DNA of 64,000 nucleotides from UBA3006 sp031401235 (GCA_031401235.1 JANNRJ010000017.1:1-64000); one strand, 5' to 3'; shown: positions 41,501-51,775, numbered from the stretch's first letter. The notes: a model not told the origin generated them from the sequence alone. Program-made: numbers and translations.

Positions 41501-42103
41501 CTATCTGCGCGATGAGAGTGCGGGAGTCGCAGCCACAGCGATAGTGCTAACCCGTAACGCTCCTGCCATGTACAAAGCATTTGCCGCAGCGCGAAGAGTG
41601 GCGCCCGTGGTCACTACGTCATCAACAACCAAAACGTGACGAAACTTGCGAGATCGACGGGCTCGATATCGCGGACCAAGTAGTCGCTGCCGACGACTCG
41701 AACCTGTTTGAACACTTTGACTCTGATGCATAAGCAGTGAACGACAAGGACGACGAATCATCCGCGCGACTGCACGAGCAATGAGTTCAGCTTGATCATG
41801 ACCGCGTTGCCGCCGACGTCGTTTGCTTGTCGGTGCCCATGTGACTACGTCAGCATTTCGATAATCAATATTTAGCCGATGCACCAATACAGTTGCCAGC
41901 AAGTGAGCCGTCGCTCGTTCATTGCGATACTTGAGACCGAGTATCAATTGGCGAGCACGACCAGCGTAAGCAACTGCATAGACAACCGATTCAGGCGCTC
42001 CCGGCACCTTTTCAACGGTAGATGCCCATAACGCATCTCGACAATTACTACAGATGGAACGAATTAGCGAACCACAGCCGCTGCATCTGGTTTGAAAAAT
42101 CAT
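41501..42103 (-). CDS. ComF-family phosphoribosyltransferase-like protein
   Basis: 200 residues. N-terminal zinc finger CSGCGSLIRSICSNC (7-21), then a PRTase-fold domain with YAGRARQLILGLKYRNE near 46, TSKRRRRQRGHDQAE near 92 and the PRPP loop VLVVDDVVTTGATL near 158. ComFC proteins take part in DNA uptake in naturally competent bacteria; in this genus the role is unknown. No other com genes are near. Confidence 0.88.
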   Translation of the reverse strand: MIFQTRCSGCGSLIRSICSNCRDALWASTVEKVPGAPESVVYAVAYAGRARQLILGLKYRNERATAHLLATVLVHRLNIDYRNADVVTWAPTSKRRRRQRGHDQAELIARAVARMIRRPCRSLLMHQSQSVQTGSSRRQRLLGPRYRARRSRKFRHVLVVDDVVTTGATLRAAANALYMAGALRVSTIAVAATPALSSRR

Positions 42104-42141
42104 TGTCGCTCCGTCAATAATTCAACGAGTACGGTGGTCAA

Positions 42142-42762
42142 GTGTCAAATTCATTCACTGCACCACTTAGGGATAGGCCTGTTCAACGAATCGTCCGCTG
42201 CAGTAGTGGTCTTGTCCTATTCGGTGCTGGAATTTCATTTTTGGTGCGGGCGCGATTTGGACTCGCCCCGTGGGATGTGTTCCATCAAGGCATAAGCGAG
42301 CACTTAAATATTCCGATTGGAACAATAATCGTGCTAACTAGTCTCGCTGTAATGCTGCTGTGGATTCCTCTAGATCAACCTTTTGGACTAGGCACAATTC
42401 TCAATGCGATCGAAATTGGTTTGAGCGTGAATCTCATCTTGCCGTTGATACCTGAGATTCACAGTATTGTCACACGGATCTTGATGATGTTTGCTGGTAT
42501 CGGAATCGTTGCAATTGCGTCTGGGTTGTACATTGGCTCAGGGCTTGGTCCGGGACCACGCGATGGTTTGATGATGGGACTTAACGCCAAGGGCTACAAA
42601 ATTAGTCGAGCACGTACGTTTATCGAAGTGTGTGTACTTATTGCCGGTATCGCCCTTGGTGGCCAAGCAGGAATCGGTACGGTGTTATTTGCCGTCGGAA
42701 TCGGGCCTTTGGTGGCGCGAACGCTTCCGGCTTTAAAGATGGATGCCCGACCTTCGACTTGA
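42142..42762 (+). CDS. YczE/YitT-type integral membrane protein
   Basis: 206 residues from a GTG, five or six hydrophobic segments. FGLAPWDVFHQGIS near 40 and GLGPGPRDGLMMGL near 135 are the paired G..PWD / GPRDGL motifs of the YczE-like family. Function unknown; some relatives are near transport or antibiotic genes. Divergent from comF and convergent on ahcY. Confidence 0.8.
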   Translation: MSNSFTAPLRDRPVQRIVRCSSGLVLFGAGISFLVRARFGLAPWDVFHQGISEHLNIPIGTIIVLTSLAVMLLWIPLDQPFGLGTILNAIEIGLSVNLILPLIPEIHSIVTRILMMFAGIGIVAIASGLYIGSGLGPGPRDGLMMGLNAKGYKISRARTFIEVCVLIAGIALGGQAGIGTVLFAVGIGPLVARTLPALKMDARPST

Positions 42763-42767
42763 CCTAT

Positions 42768-44219
42768 CTAATAACGATATGACTCTGATTTGAATGGTCC
42801 GCTAGGCGAAACGCCAAGGTAATCGACCTGTTCGTCGGTGAGTTTTGTCAATACCGCGCCTAGCGCGCCAAGATGCAGACGGGCGACCTTTTCATCCAAA
42901 TGTTTGGGCAACACATAGACACCAAGCGGATACTTTTCGGTATGTGCAAACAGTTCCATCTGGGCAATGACTTGGTTGGAAAATGAACAGCTCATAACGA
43001 AACTCGGATGACCGGTTGCACATCCAAGATTAACTAATCGACCCTCGGCAAGCACGATGATGGCATGACCATCGGGAAAACTCCACAGATCAGTGCCAGG
43101 TTTCAGCTCATCTCTCGATGCACCACTTCGTGCCAATCCCGCCATATCAATCTCATTGTCGAAGTGACCAATATTGCACACGATGGCGTTGTGTTTCATT
43201 CGCGACATGTGCTCAATTGTGACGATATCCGAGTTTCCAGTAGCGGTTACGAAAACATCTGCGATCGGAGCCATCTCCTCAAGAGTGTCAACTTGGTAAC
43301 CCTCCATAGCCGCTTGTAGGGCGTTAATTGGATCGATCTCTGTGACGACGACTCGCGCACCTTGACCGCGCAAACTTTGGGCACAACCTTTACCTACATC
43401 GCCGTAGCCGCATACCACGGCAACTTTTCCAGCCAACATGACATCGGTGGCGCGATTGATTGCATCGATTAGTGAATGGCGACAACCGTAAAGGTTGTCG
43501 AACTTACTCTTTGTCACGCTGTCATTGACATTGATCGCAGGAAAGAGCAATTCATTTCGCTCAGCCATTTTGTACAGCCGTTTCACGCCAGTTGTGGTTT
43601 CCTCGGTTACTCCCCTAATCCCCTTGGCCAGAGTGGTCCATTTCAAAGGCTCGGCTTTCAGTGATCGTTGCAATAGTCCAAGCACAATTGCCAACTCTGG
43701 GTTCGACGCCGTAGTCGGATCCGGAACTTTGCCTGCCTTTTCAAATTCAACACCTTTGTGTATCAACATCGTGGCATCGCCACCATCATCGAGAATCATG
43801 TTTGGACCATTATCTCCGGGCCATGACATCATTTGATCGGTCGCCCACCAATATTCTTCGAGCGTTTCGCCCTTCCAAGCAAATACCGGAACTCCATCTG
43901 GCTCGTCAACAGACCCAGTCGGTCCAACGACTACTGCAGCTGCTGCATGGTCTTGAGTTGAAAAAATATTGCAACTTGCCCAGCGAACTTCTGCACCGAG
44001 TTCGGTAAGTGTTTCAATCAGCACCGCTGTTTGAATTGTCATGTGTAGCGAACCTGAGATTCGAGCCCCTTTGAGCGGCTTCGATTTTCCGTACTCGGCG
44101 CGCAAAGCGCGTAATCCAGGCATTTCGTGTTCGGCAAGATGAATTTCCTTGCGACCAAACGGCGCAAGCGACAGATCCGCGACCCGATAGTCGCGGCGTT
44201 CGGCAAAGGTTGAACTCAT
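42768..44219 (-). CDS. ahcY: S-adenosylhomocysteine hydrolase
   Basis: Splits SAH to adenosine and homocysteine, relieving methyltransferase inhibition. 483 residues. SGSLHMTIQTAVLIETL near 57, STQDHAAAAVV near 86, the NAD loop GKVAVVCGYGDVGKGCA near 258, DNSYGCR-like NLYGCRHSLIDAI near 240, and the tail PLGVYVLPKHLDEKVARLHL. The start overlaps the Trm112 gene stop by 4 bases. Confidence 0.97.
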   Translation of the reverse strand: MSSTFAERRDYRVADLSLAPFGRKEIHLAEHEMPGLRALRAEYGKSKPLKGARISGSLHMTIQTAVLIETLTELGAEVRWASCNIFSTQDHAAAAVVVGPTGSVDEPDGVPVFAWKGETLEEYWWATDQMMSWPGDNGPNMILDDGGDATMLIHKGVEFEKAGKVPDPTTASNPELAIVLGLLQRSLKAEPLKWTTLAKGIRGVTEETTTGVKRLYKMAERNELLFPAINVNDSVTKSKFDNLYGCRHSLIDAINRATDVMLAGKVAVVCGYGDVGKGCAQSLRGQGARVVVTEIDPINALQAAMEGYQVDTLEEMAPIADVFVTATGNSDIVTIEHMSRMKHNAIVCNIGHFDNEIDMAGLARSGASRDELKPGTDLWSFPDGHAIIVLAEGRLVNLGCATGHPSFVMSCSFSNQVIAQMELFAHTEKYPLGVYVLPKHLDEKVARLHLGALGAVLTKLTDEQVDYLGVSPSGPFKSESYRY

Positions 44220-44461
44220 GATGCCTCCTCGTGGAATGTCAAGGGAATTAACTCGGCGTCAATTCGTTCTTGTAATAATCTGCGCTCGGCATCATCCACC
44301 GTCAATGATTCCTCGATGAGCATGATCGGTATACCTTCGCGAATCAAATACTTGCGTCCGAGCCTCGGATTGTAGAGGAACTCATCACTCTGAAAGTAAT
44401 AGAGGGCGCCTTTATCTTCGGGGCAAGCCAAAATCCCAAGAAGTTGAGCATCCAATGTCAT
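44216..44461 (-). CDS. Trm112-family protein
   Basis: 81 residues. LLGILACPEDKGALYY near the N-terminus and YLIREGIPIMLIEES near 40 match the bacterial Trm112p-like zinc-ribbon family. Only one of the usual cysteines (ACPEDKG) is kept, as is common in bacterial members. Eukaryotic Trm112 activates methyltransferases; its coupling with ahcY, which removes the SAH product, suits that idea. Confidence 0.87.
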   Translation of the reverse strand: MTLDAQLLGILACPEDKGALYYFQSDEFLYNPRLGRKYLIREGIPIMLIEESLTVDDAERRLLQERIDAELIPLTFHEEAS

Positions 44462-44485
44462 TGGGTGATGGTACTTCGCTGTCGC

Positions 44486-45841
44486 TCACGCTGACGTGAT
44501 CACGGACAACAATTCAACTACATGATTGTCACACTCGTCACGAGTCGCCGCTTCCAAATTCAGTCGGAGTAGCGGCTCCGTATTGGAAGGGCGCACATTA
44601 AACCACCATGATCCACAGTCAACCGTGAGTCCATCCAAGCGGTCCTGCGAATATTTTGAATAATCGTTCGCCAGCCGTTCAATTACCTTAGAAATATTTG
44701 GGACTGTGGTGTTAATCTCGCCACTTGAGGCGTATCGCTCAAGCGGGATTCTCAATTCGCTAAGTGGCTTACCAGTTCGACACATTTCGCCGAGAACCGT
44801 CATCGTCGCGATGAGTCCACTATCTGCTCGGTAATTGTCGGCGAAGTAATAGTGCCCCGAGTGCTCGCCGGCAAACACGGCACCGGTTTCAGCCATCACT
44901 TGCTTCATATAACTGTGTCCATTTTGGGTGCGGATTCCGATACCGCCCATTTCGGCAATTACTTCTGGAACCGCCTTCGAACAAATCAAGTTGTAGAGAA
45001 TGGTGGAACCCGGCTTTTTTAGCAAAAACGCGGTCGCCAGCAAAGCAGTCGTCGTACTCCCCGACAATCCGCGACCTAATTCATCCACAAGGAAAACACG
45101 GTCGGCGTCGCCGTCAAATGCCAAGCCGACATCGAACCCACCGGCGACAACGCGCGCCTGAAGATCCCGCTGATTCGCCGGTTGCAATGGATCTGCCGGA
45201 TGGTTTGGAAACGTTCCGTCAAGCTCGCCATACATCACTTCTAGTTCGAATAATGGCAAGTGCTCAAAGATTGCAGGCACGACCAGGCCACCCATCCCAT
45301 TTGCGGTATCAGCGATGATTCGCAATGGTCGAAGATTGTTCTGATCAATAAAGCCCACAACGTGGTCGGCGAATTCGGCGAGCAAATTGCGATTACTCAA
45401 TTCTCCGACTCTAACTTTTGGAGTTGGACTTGTGTTGTCTAGCACCGCTTGCGCAAGTGCCTTGATTTCACGAAGACCATTGTCGATGCCGATCGATCGT
45501 GCTCCAGACAAACACAATTTTATACCGTTATATTGCGCCGGATTATGTGAAGCGGTAAACATTGCGGCGGCAACATCAAGTTTGCCCGATGCGTAATAGA
45601 GCAAGTCGCTACTGGCAAGTCCAAGATTGACTACATCAATTCCTTGGCTTAGTACACCTCGTTGAAACGCATCTACTAACTCTGGTCCGCTCGGACGCAT
45701 ATCGTGAGCGATCGCAATTGTCTGTCCACCGGCAAACTGGGCGAAGGCAACGCCTAAGGCGCGCGCAGTATTTGCGTCAAGTTGATCAGGAACAATGCCA
45801 CGAATGTCATATGCCTTGACAATGGCATCCAAATTTGACAC
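44486..45841 (-). CDS. manB: phosphomannomutase/phosphoglucomutase
   Basis: Interconverts mannose-6-P and mannose-1-P for GDP-mannose. 451 residues from a GTG. The phosphoserine loop is TASHNPAQYNGIK (95-107), the Mg loop AFDGDADRVFLVD near 240, the sugar loop GEHSGHYYF near 322 and the phosphate loop RPSNTEPLLRL near 420. GDP-mannose would feed the Gmd and pyrophosphorylase steps further along the window. Eleven bases after the GT-C-like gene. Confidence 0.94.
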   Translation of the reverse strand: MSNLDAIVKAYDIRGIVPDQLDANTARALGVAFAQFAGGQTIAIAHDMRPSGPELVDAFQRGVLSQGIDVVNLGLASSDLLYYASGKLDVAAAMFTASHNPAQYNGIKLCLSGARSIGIDNGLREIKALAQAVLDNTSPTPKVRVGELSNRNLLAEFADHVVGFIDQNNLRPLRIIADTANGMGGLVVPAIFEHLPLFELEVMYGELDGTFPNHPADPLQPANQRDLQARVVAGGFDVGLAFDGDADRVFLVDELGRGLSGSTTTALLATAFLLKKPGSTILYNLICSKAVPEVIAEMGGIGIRTQNGHSYMKQVMAETGAVFAGEHSGHYYFADNYRADSGLIATMTVLGEMCRTGKPLSELRIPLERYASSGEINTTVPNISKVIERLANDYSKYSQDRLDGLTVDCGSWWFNVRPSNTEPLLRLNLEAATRDECDNHVVELLSVITSA

Positions 45842-45852
45842 GAGTAAAGATG

Positions 45853-48309
45853 CTAGTCAGCAAAACTCGTTTGACGTCGTCGATATCTGAACGCAACTCC
45901 AATTCCCAGAAACGTCAGTAAGTACGCGAGAATGTCTAGCGACGAGCGACCATAGGAGAGGTGAACGTCCGTGCTTGTGGGGATTACCACCATCATGTTT
46001 GGAGCGACGCGGTATGGACCTTTAGCTCCACTCACATCCCAATTCGGAAAATAACTCACCCGAACTAGAACTGGAATTCCGATCTGGTCAACACTGAATT
46101 TGACATCTGAATCGCCAATTTGAATATTTGTAATATTCACCGGACTGAGCGGAACGGAACGAACTTGCTCTACTGGCACAACGATATCGAAACGTCGACC
46201 GGAATCGCCCGGCTCCCCGATACGTCGTGACAAATCGACTTTGACTTTGACTCGCTGCCACTCGTCTGGACCGTCTGCAACTGGAATCGCCGACCAATCT
46301 TGGGGATTTTGAAACCAACTCATTCCCACTTCGAGCCACCGTTCGCGAGGATCACCACTTCCAGCTTGGACCACGACGGGCTGTTCGTTAAGAGGAACCA
46401 CAAGCGCGTCACTTCCAGCGACTTTGTAGATCACCCATGGACCAGATCGCGCAATTTCGGTCAGTTCAGACTGAGCCGAGGCTTGATTGATGGCTTCAGG
46501 CGTAAAGCCCATGAAATATTTGACGCCAAGTTGCTGAAGGTAGCGAACACCCTTTGTCGCATCGTTGTTGTCATATCGCAGTTCGCGGACCGGGTTGCTA
46601 CTTTGCTTGGACATAGCCGCCGCAGTTACAAAATGATACGGAGTTGTTCCAGCCGCTTCGAAGAAAAGCCCTTCCATGGAACCAATGCAGCCATCGGTCC
46701 AAAACGGAAGCAACATCAGCGACATGGTTGTTCCATATTTATTCAACTCGCTGCTGTTCTCCCATAACGCACGGCCGCAACCAAAACTGGGGTCCTCGCC
46801 CAATTGCTTCATAGTTTGAACTACGTCGTAATACTCACCGTATGTTGCCTTGCCTTCGTATCCCTGAAAATTCCAGCGTGCCCAGCCATCAACAAAACCG
46901 TCATTGCTCAATTTTGTCTTCAGCGGACCCCACTGGTACATCGCCGTATTGTTTGAATTCGTAACAACCTTGCCAAACGGAAGTTCTTGAAAGTGAAACC
47001 CGATCACAAGTGCGACAGTGAACGCCAAGCTTGCCGCGATCGCGACATTAAATACCGGTCGAGAACGAATAGGTGAGGGAACCGAAACGACAACAAGTTG
47101 TTCAGACTTCGCCACCGACGTACGACCCAACTCTTCAAGTGCGACAAAGCGTGCAATTCCGGCGACCGTCTCGTAGATGCCGATCATCATCAGCATGTAT
47201 CGCACAAGATAGAAAAATGGAAGAACTCTTGGATTCCACAGCAATCCAATCACCGGCAAACTGTCGCGCGAAATAAATACGAAAATGGCGAGTACGACGC
47301 AGAATAATCCGAGCCAAATTCCGATGAGGTGTCGTCGATATATGCACACTGCAAAGCCAATGAGTGCAAAAATCATGATGGAAATATTCCAAAACCCTGG
47401 AAGCGGGAAAAACATATTCCAAAATGAATCGGAGGCACCGCTTGGTCGCGGCTCATACTTCATATCGGTCATATATGCATGACCTGAGATGAAAGGCACT
47501 ACCCAAAATGCCGACAGAAGCGCCGCAATACCGACGACAGACATTCCCCACTTGATTCGAAGGCGATCCCTCCACACGAGCATCATCAATCCAACACCAA
47601 TAAATACAAATATGAGTACGACACCATGACTAAGCGCCGCCAGCGCAATAACAACGGCAGTAAGCATCCGCCGTTCACCGGTATACAGACCATTTGCAAA
47701 TAGTCCAAAACCGATCACCGCCAAGGTGAGCGCAATTGAAAACGAGAACTCCCCAGCCATTGTTGAGGCGATATTGCCACCGTAGATGGTGAAACTTTCG
47801 TCATAGAGAAATATCGTGGCGGCGAGCACCAGCAACTCTGGAATTGGAAACGCAAATCTTGCTAGGCGTCCAAACAGCCACGTTGCAAATGGCAATGTCA
47901 GAATTCCAATTACCGCAATAATCTTTATCGCCACTCCATATGGCACGACAAGATCGACCAACAAAATAAGCAAGGCCGGCACCACCATGTAGAAGCGATA
48001 CGCCGGAAAACCGGAATACCAATCCATGCTCCACCCAGTAAGCCTCCAGTTGCTGAGCAGGTGATCGCGCAAATACGCCGGTCCCCACACATGGGCGCCC
48101 ATGTCTCCGCCTGTTGGAGTGTTATCACGAAAAATGAGACTGAGGTGCAAGGTCTTTAGTAGAAACACAGTGGCGCCAGCGACAATGACTATCGACACAA
48201 TTCTTGTGTACAACGCAAATCTGTCGGGAGCGTCGTCACTGCCCGGCAAGTCCTGCTCGCTAGTCATACTTTGATCGCTAGTCATATCAATTGTCATGCC
48301 AGGTGCCAT
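45853..48309 (-). CDS. large GT-C-like polytopic membrane protein
   Basis: 818 residues. A cytoplasmic tail of about 35 residues is followed by about ten to eleven membrane segments (40-420). A large extracytoplasmic domain follows (about 450-780), then a last TM near 790. The first outer loop has TPTGGDMGAHVWGPAYLRDH, an acidic motif at the place of the catalytic Asp in GT-C glycosyltransferases, followed by WYSGFPAYRFYMV. Similar proteins are filed under a PTPS-related membrane domain. Likely a polyprenyl-phosphate-dependent sugar transferase or envelope protein; not proven. Operon with manB. Confidence 0.65.
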   Translation of the reverse strand: MAPGMTIDMTSDQSMTSEQDLPGSDDAPDRFALYTRIVSIVIVAGATVFLLKTLHLSLIFRDNTPTGGDMGAHVWGPAYLRDHLLSNWRLTGWSMDWYSGFPAYRFYMVVPALLILLVDLVVPYGVAIKIIAVIGILTLPFATWLFGRLARFAFPIPELLVLAATIFLYDESFTIYGGNIASTMAGEFSFSIALTLAVIGFGLFANGLYTGERRMLTAVVIALAALSHGVVLIFVFIGVGLMMLVWRDRLRIKWGMSVVGIAALLSAFWVVPFISGHAYMTDMKYEPRPSGASDSFWNMFFPLPGFWNISIMIFALIGFAVCIYRRHLIGIWLGLFCVVLAIFVFISRDSLPVIGLLWNPRVLPFFYLVRYMLMMIGIYETVAGIARFVALEELGRTSVAKSEQLVVVSVPSPIRSRPVFNVAIAASLAFTVALVIGFHFQELPFGKVVTNSNNTAMYQWGPLKTKLSNDGFVDGWARWNFQGYEGKATYGEYYDVVQTMKQLGEDPSFGCGRALWENSSELNKYGTTMSLMLLPFWTDGCIGSMEGLFFEAAGTTPYHFVTAAAMSKQSSNPVRELRYDNNDATKGVRYLQQLGVKYFMGFTPEAINQASAQSELTEIARSGPWVIYKVAGSDALVVPLNEQPVVVQAGSGDPRERWLEVGMSWFQNPQDWSAIPVADGPDEWQRVKVKVDLSRRIGEPGDSGRRFDIVVPVEQVRSVPLSPVNITNIQIGDSDVKFSVDQIGIPVLVRVSYFPNWDVSGAKGPYRVAPNMMVVIPTSTDVHLSYGRSSLDILAYLLTFLGIGVAFRYRRRQTSFAD

Positions 48310-48337
48310 CTTTACATTATTTGACGGGGAACAGAGT

Positions 48338-49093
48338 TCACTGAATTATAACGAGCAATAAGGCTGTGGCATTGAAGGCCACATGTGCCCATACCGACAT
48401 CCCCAATCGCTTGGTCTTCATGAAACAAATTCCCAGCACTACGGCAAATGCGAACAATCCGGGGAATTCAATTGGATTGGCATGGACGACCGTGAACCAA
48501 ATCGCACCAATGACAAGCGCCGTGATTTGGTGAAATCGCTTCTGCATTCCTCCTTGGATAAATCCACGAAATACAATTTCCTCAATTATCGGCGCACCGA
48601 TCATTACGATCATTGCCAGCAAAACGATCCAAAAGCCGTGTGCAGCGTCCACCAAATTGGTCGCTCGTTTATCGATGTTATTATTTGAATAGGCGTCCGG
48701 AAACATTTGTCTAAATGGCCAAGTAACTATTCCTACCAATAAAAGCTGACTCGCGATTCCGATAGGAATTCCCAAAAAGTCACGGCCACGGAACAAAAAC
48801 GAAAAGTCGCGGCGAAAATTTCCCGTTCCGCGTCGATTCGAAACGATTACTAGCATCGCCAAATTAGGAACCCAGAGTGCAAACGCGGCAACCGCAAATG
48901 CCCACGTTGGCGCATTGTCGCCAGTTATATCCGTAGAGCCAACTAATAATTGGAACGCGACCGCAAAGAGAGTCGCCAGTAGGTATGCACTAAGCCAGGC
49001 GACAACGATATAACCAACGCTGAATTCGCCGCTCTGGAAATTGGAGTCTGGTAATCCTTTGCCGACGGGTGGACCCCACGGCGTGTGATTCAT
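48338..49093 (-). CDS. CPBP-family intramembrane metalloprotease
   Basis: 251 residues, about seven membrane segments. The CAAX-protease motifs are present: EEIVFRG near 171, FTVVHAN near 201 and HVAFNATALLL near 237, supplying the Glu/Glu, His and His/Asn of the active site. Substrate unknown. Overlaps the DUF3499 stop by 4 bases and precedes the GT-C-like gene by 28. Confidence 0.85.
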   Translation of the reverse strand: MNHTPWGPPVGKGLPDSNFQSGEFSVGYIVVAWLSAYLLATLFAVAFQLLVGSTDITGDNAPTWAFAVAAFALWVPNLAMLVIVSNRRGTGNFRRDFSFLFRGRDFLGIPIGIASQLLLVGIVTWPFRQMFPDAYSNNNIDKRATNLVDAAHGFWIVLLAMIVMIGAPIIEEIVFRGFIQGGMQKRFHQITALVIGAIWFTVVHANPIEFPGLFAFAVVLGICFMKTKRLGMSVWAHVAFNATALLLVIIQ

Positions 49094-49320
49094 CCGGCAA
49101 GTCGGTTGGGCACAACCACTCGGAATCGATTACGACGATCTTCCAAACGCCAACCTGTTGGAACCGTCATCCGCTGTCCATGACGCTCGCACAAATCATA
49201 CGAATGCGGATCGCGTTCGTAAGTCAAATCATCGATCCACGCAAGCGCGCGGCTGTACTGAAACGTAAGCGTTATTGTTGATGCTTCGCTACATGAGTTT
49301 TTGCAACATTGTCGAGCCAC
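49090..49320 (-). CDS. DUF3499-family small protein
   Basis: 76 residues from the GTG at 49320 (ARQCCKNSCSEASTITLTFQ). The frame is open upstream to 49530 but runs into ftsH there. Paired cysteines near the start (CCKNSC) and DLCERH near 52 form a likely zinc ribbon, and AxxTLTFQYS and PTGWRLEDRR match the actinobacterial DUF3499 pattern. Its gene sits near manB in mycobacteria as well. Function unknown. Confidence 0.78.
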   Translation of the reverse strand: MARQCCKNSCSEASTITLTFQYSRALAWIDDLTYERDPHSYDLCERHGQRMTVPTGWRLEDRRNRFRVVVPNRLAG

Positions 49321-49415
49321 GCCGTACACGCTAACCAGCCACACATTTCCAACGGTGGATTCCCTTGGATAGAAACGACGGCACGCAGTAGGCGAACCTG
49401 CCGTATCATGTTGCT

Positions 49416-51362
49416 GTGCCACAATTACCCCCTCCACCCCCACCATCGGCGCCAAAGCGGCCAACTCGAAAACCATTGATGCGTGGCCCTGACAAAAGTG
49501 GTACGGGCGATTCACGACCGTCAATGCCAAGGTGGGCGATATGGGCGCTCGTCGCAGTTGCCGGACTTCTTATACTCGGGCCGCGTTTATGGCCAAGTTC
49601 CGACGCCACAAAAGTGACCTACACGGAGTTCCTTGATCTCGTGAATCAGGGAAACGTGACCAAAATCAAGATCAACAACATCAGCAATTCAATCTCTGGC
49701 ACCATGGCCGATGGCAGCACATTTGAAACGACTGGTGCGGCGACTCTTTCCGATGCTGATGAGCAATTGCTCAAGGCAAAGGGCGTTGACTACGACTATT
49801 CGGCACCGCAAGGCAACTTCTTCACCAATCTGATTCCAATTTTGCTCCCGTTTCTATTAATTATGGGATTCTTTATTTGGATGCAGCGACGGGCAATGGG
49901 ACAAGCGGGAAGCATTATGTCCATCGGTCGCAGTCGCGCTAAGTCGTACAACGCGGACAAGCCGACCACAACTTTTGCCGATGTTGCCGGCTACGAAGGG
50001 GTAAAGCAGGAAATCAAAGAAGTCGTCGACTTTCTACGAATGCCAGAGCGCTTCAAAGAAATCGGTGCGCGGGTCCCAAAAGGAATTCTTCTCATTGGTC
50101 CTCCGGGAACTGGCAAGACGCTTTTTGCACGTGCAGTAGCCGGTGAAGCAGGTGTCGGTTTCCTTTCGGTGACCGGATCTGACTTTATGGAAATGTTCGT
50201 TGGCGTTGGCGCGAGTCGGGTTCGAGACTTGTTCCAGCAAGCAGCAAAAATGGGACGAGCAATTATCTTCGTCGACGAAATTGATTCGATCGGTCGTAAG
50301 CGAGGCGCCGGACTTGGCGGTGGACATGATGAACGCGAACAAACACTCAACCAAATGCTCGCCGAAATGGACGGTTTTGAAGCCACGGAGGGAATCGTCG
50401 TTCTTGCGGCTACAAACCGACCCGACATTCTGGATCCGGCATTACTCCGTCCAGGAAGATTTGATCGTCAAATCATTGTTCCGCTGCCGGAAGTTGGGGA
50501 AAGGCTGGCGATCTTGAAAGTGCATTCGGTCGACAAACGCATGGGATCGGACATCGATCTGGAAACGATGGCCAAAGCGACGCCCGGAATGAGCGGTGCC
50601 GACTTGGCAAACCTGGTCAACGAAGCCGCGTTATTTGCAGTGCGACGATCCTCAACCCAAATCGAGCGGATCGATTTTGAAAACGCGCGCGACCGCGTCG
50701 TACTTGGTGCGAGTCGCGAGAGTTTGGTGTTGAACGCGGAAGAAAAACGAGCAACGGCCTACCACGAAGGCGGTCACGCAGTTCTTGCAACCGTGCTTCC
50801 ACATAGTGATCCATTGCACAAAGTCACCATCCTTCCCCGTGGCATGGCACTCGGCGTTACATGGACACTTCCCGAAGAGCGGCACACGTATTCGCGTGAG
50901 TTCTTCGAAGACGTGATCTGCAAAGCAATGGGTGGGCGAGTTGCGGAAATGATCGTGTTTGGAAGCCTTACAAGCGGAGCGGCTAATGATCTTGAACAAG
51001 CCACTGCAATTGCCCGACGAATGGTTCGCGAATGGGGCATGAGCGATTTGATCGGACCAATGGCCTGGACTGGTCAGCAACAAGTGTTTCTCGGAGAAGA
51101 CCTAATGACAAGCGGTCGCGAATATAGCGATGAAACTGCCAGAAAAATTGATGAAGAAATTGGCAAAATTCTGCACACCCAACAGGAGCGTGCCCGAGTC
51201 ACGCTCATCAAGCACCGCGCTGGTCTTGACCTGGTTGCCAAAACACTTCTGGAACAGGAAACAATTGACGGTCCAACTGTTGCACTTCTCGTACAGCAGG
51301 GACTCGGTGAGCCAATTCTGAAATCAACTTCGCCAAGCGATACGGCGGCCGCTGGCGACTAG
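49416..51362 (+). CDS. ftsH: ATP-dependent zinc metalloprotease FtsH
   Basis: Membrane-bound AAA+ protease for misfolded and regulatory membrane proteins. 648 residues from a GTG. Pro-rich cytoplasmic N-terminus (PQLPPPPPPSAPKRPTRKP), TM1 near 41-57, outer domain, TM2 near 132-150. Walker A GPPGTGKT near 224, Walker B IIFVDEIDSIG near 283, second region of homology RPDILDPALLRPGRFDRQ near 330, zinc site HEGGH near 450, third ligand Asp in SGAANDLEQAT near 527. Diverges from the DUF3499 gene with 95 bases between starts. Confidence 0.97.
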   Translation: MPQLPPPPPPSAPKRPTRKPLMRGPDKSGTGDSRPSMPRWAIWALVAVAGLLILGPRLWPSSDATKVTYTEFLDLVNQGNVTKIKINNISNSISGTMADGSTFETTGAATLSDADEQLLKAKGVDYDYSAPQGNFFTNLIPILLPFLLIMGFFIWMQRRAMGQAGSIMSIGRSRAKSYNADKPTTTFADVAGYEGVKQEIKEVVDFLRMPERFKEIGARVPKGILLIGPPGTGKTLFARAVAGEAGVGFLSVTGSDFMEMFVGVGASRVRDLFQQAAKMGRAIIFVDEIDSIGRKRGAGLGGGHDEREQTLNQMLAEMDGFEATEGIVVLAATNRPDILDPALLRPGRFDRQIIVPLPEVGERLAILKVHSVDKRMGSDIDLETMAKATPGMSGADLANLVNEAALFAVRRSSTQIERIDFENARDRVVLGASRESLVLNAEEKRATAYHEGGHAVLATVLPHSDPLHKVTILPRGMALGVTWTLPEERHTYSREFFEDVICKAMGGRVAEMIVFGSLTSGAANDLEQATAIARRMVREWGMSDLIGPMAWTGQQQVFLGEDLMTSGREYSDETARKIDEEIGKILHTQQERARVTLIKHRAGLDLVAKTLLEQETIDGPTVALLVQQGLGEPILKSTSPSDTAAAGD

Positions 51363-51367
51363 AGGTT

Positions 51368-51775
51368 TCAGCCTCGAACCCGGGCTAGTGCGGCCCAAAG
51401 ATCGGTTGCAGTTACCGGACCCAAGAAATTTTGAACCACCACGCCTTCGCTGTCGACCAAGAGCAATGTGGGTACAGCATCGATGTTGTATTTCCGGTGT
51501 AGATCTCGCTGTGCACTGAATTCCGAAATGTGTACCGCTACTAATTCGCTTTCTAATACTCGGGCCTTAATTTCGATATCTGCGCATGTGTGGCACGTTG
51601 CCGATGTGAACGCGACGACCAACCACGGAGTTAAGGGATGGGCAAAATCGGTGCGATCAAGCTGAGTTGGGGAGGCATTTACCGATTGAGTTGGAGCATC
51701 TCGACGACGCCGAGACAATATTCCAAGTCCTGCAGCGGCCCCGGCAACACCGAAAACGACAAGCAAGCGAATCAC
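51368..51775 (-). CDS. membrane-anchored thioredoxin-like protein
   Basis: 135 residues: N-terminal membrane segment (2-22), then a thioredoxin fold with the redox pair CHTC in FTSATCHTCADIEIKARVL near 56-74 and the cis-Pro loop YNIDAVPTLLLVD near 97. Probably faces the outside and reduces or oxidises disulfides of exported proteins. Overlaps the DUF5719 gene stop by 4 bases, so it is coupled to it and the GT2 gene. Confidence 0.82.
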   Translation of the reverse strand: MIRLLVVFGVAGAAAGLGILSRRRRDAPTQSVNASPTQLDRTDFAHPLTPWLVVAFTSATCHTCADIEIKARVLESELVAVHISEFSAQRDLHRKYNIDAVPTLLLVDSEGVVVQNFLGPVTATDLWAALARVRG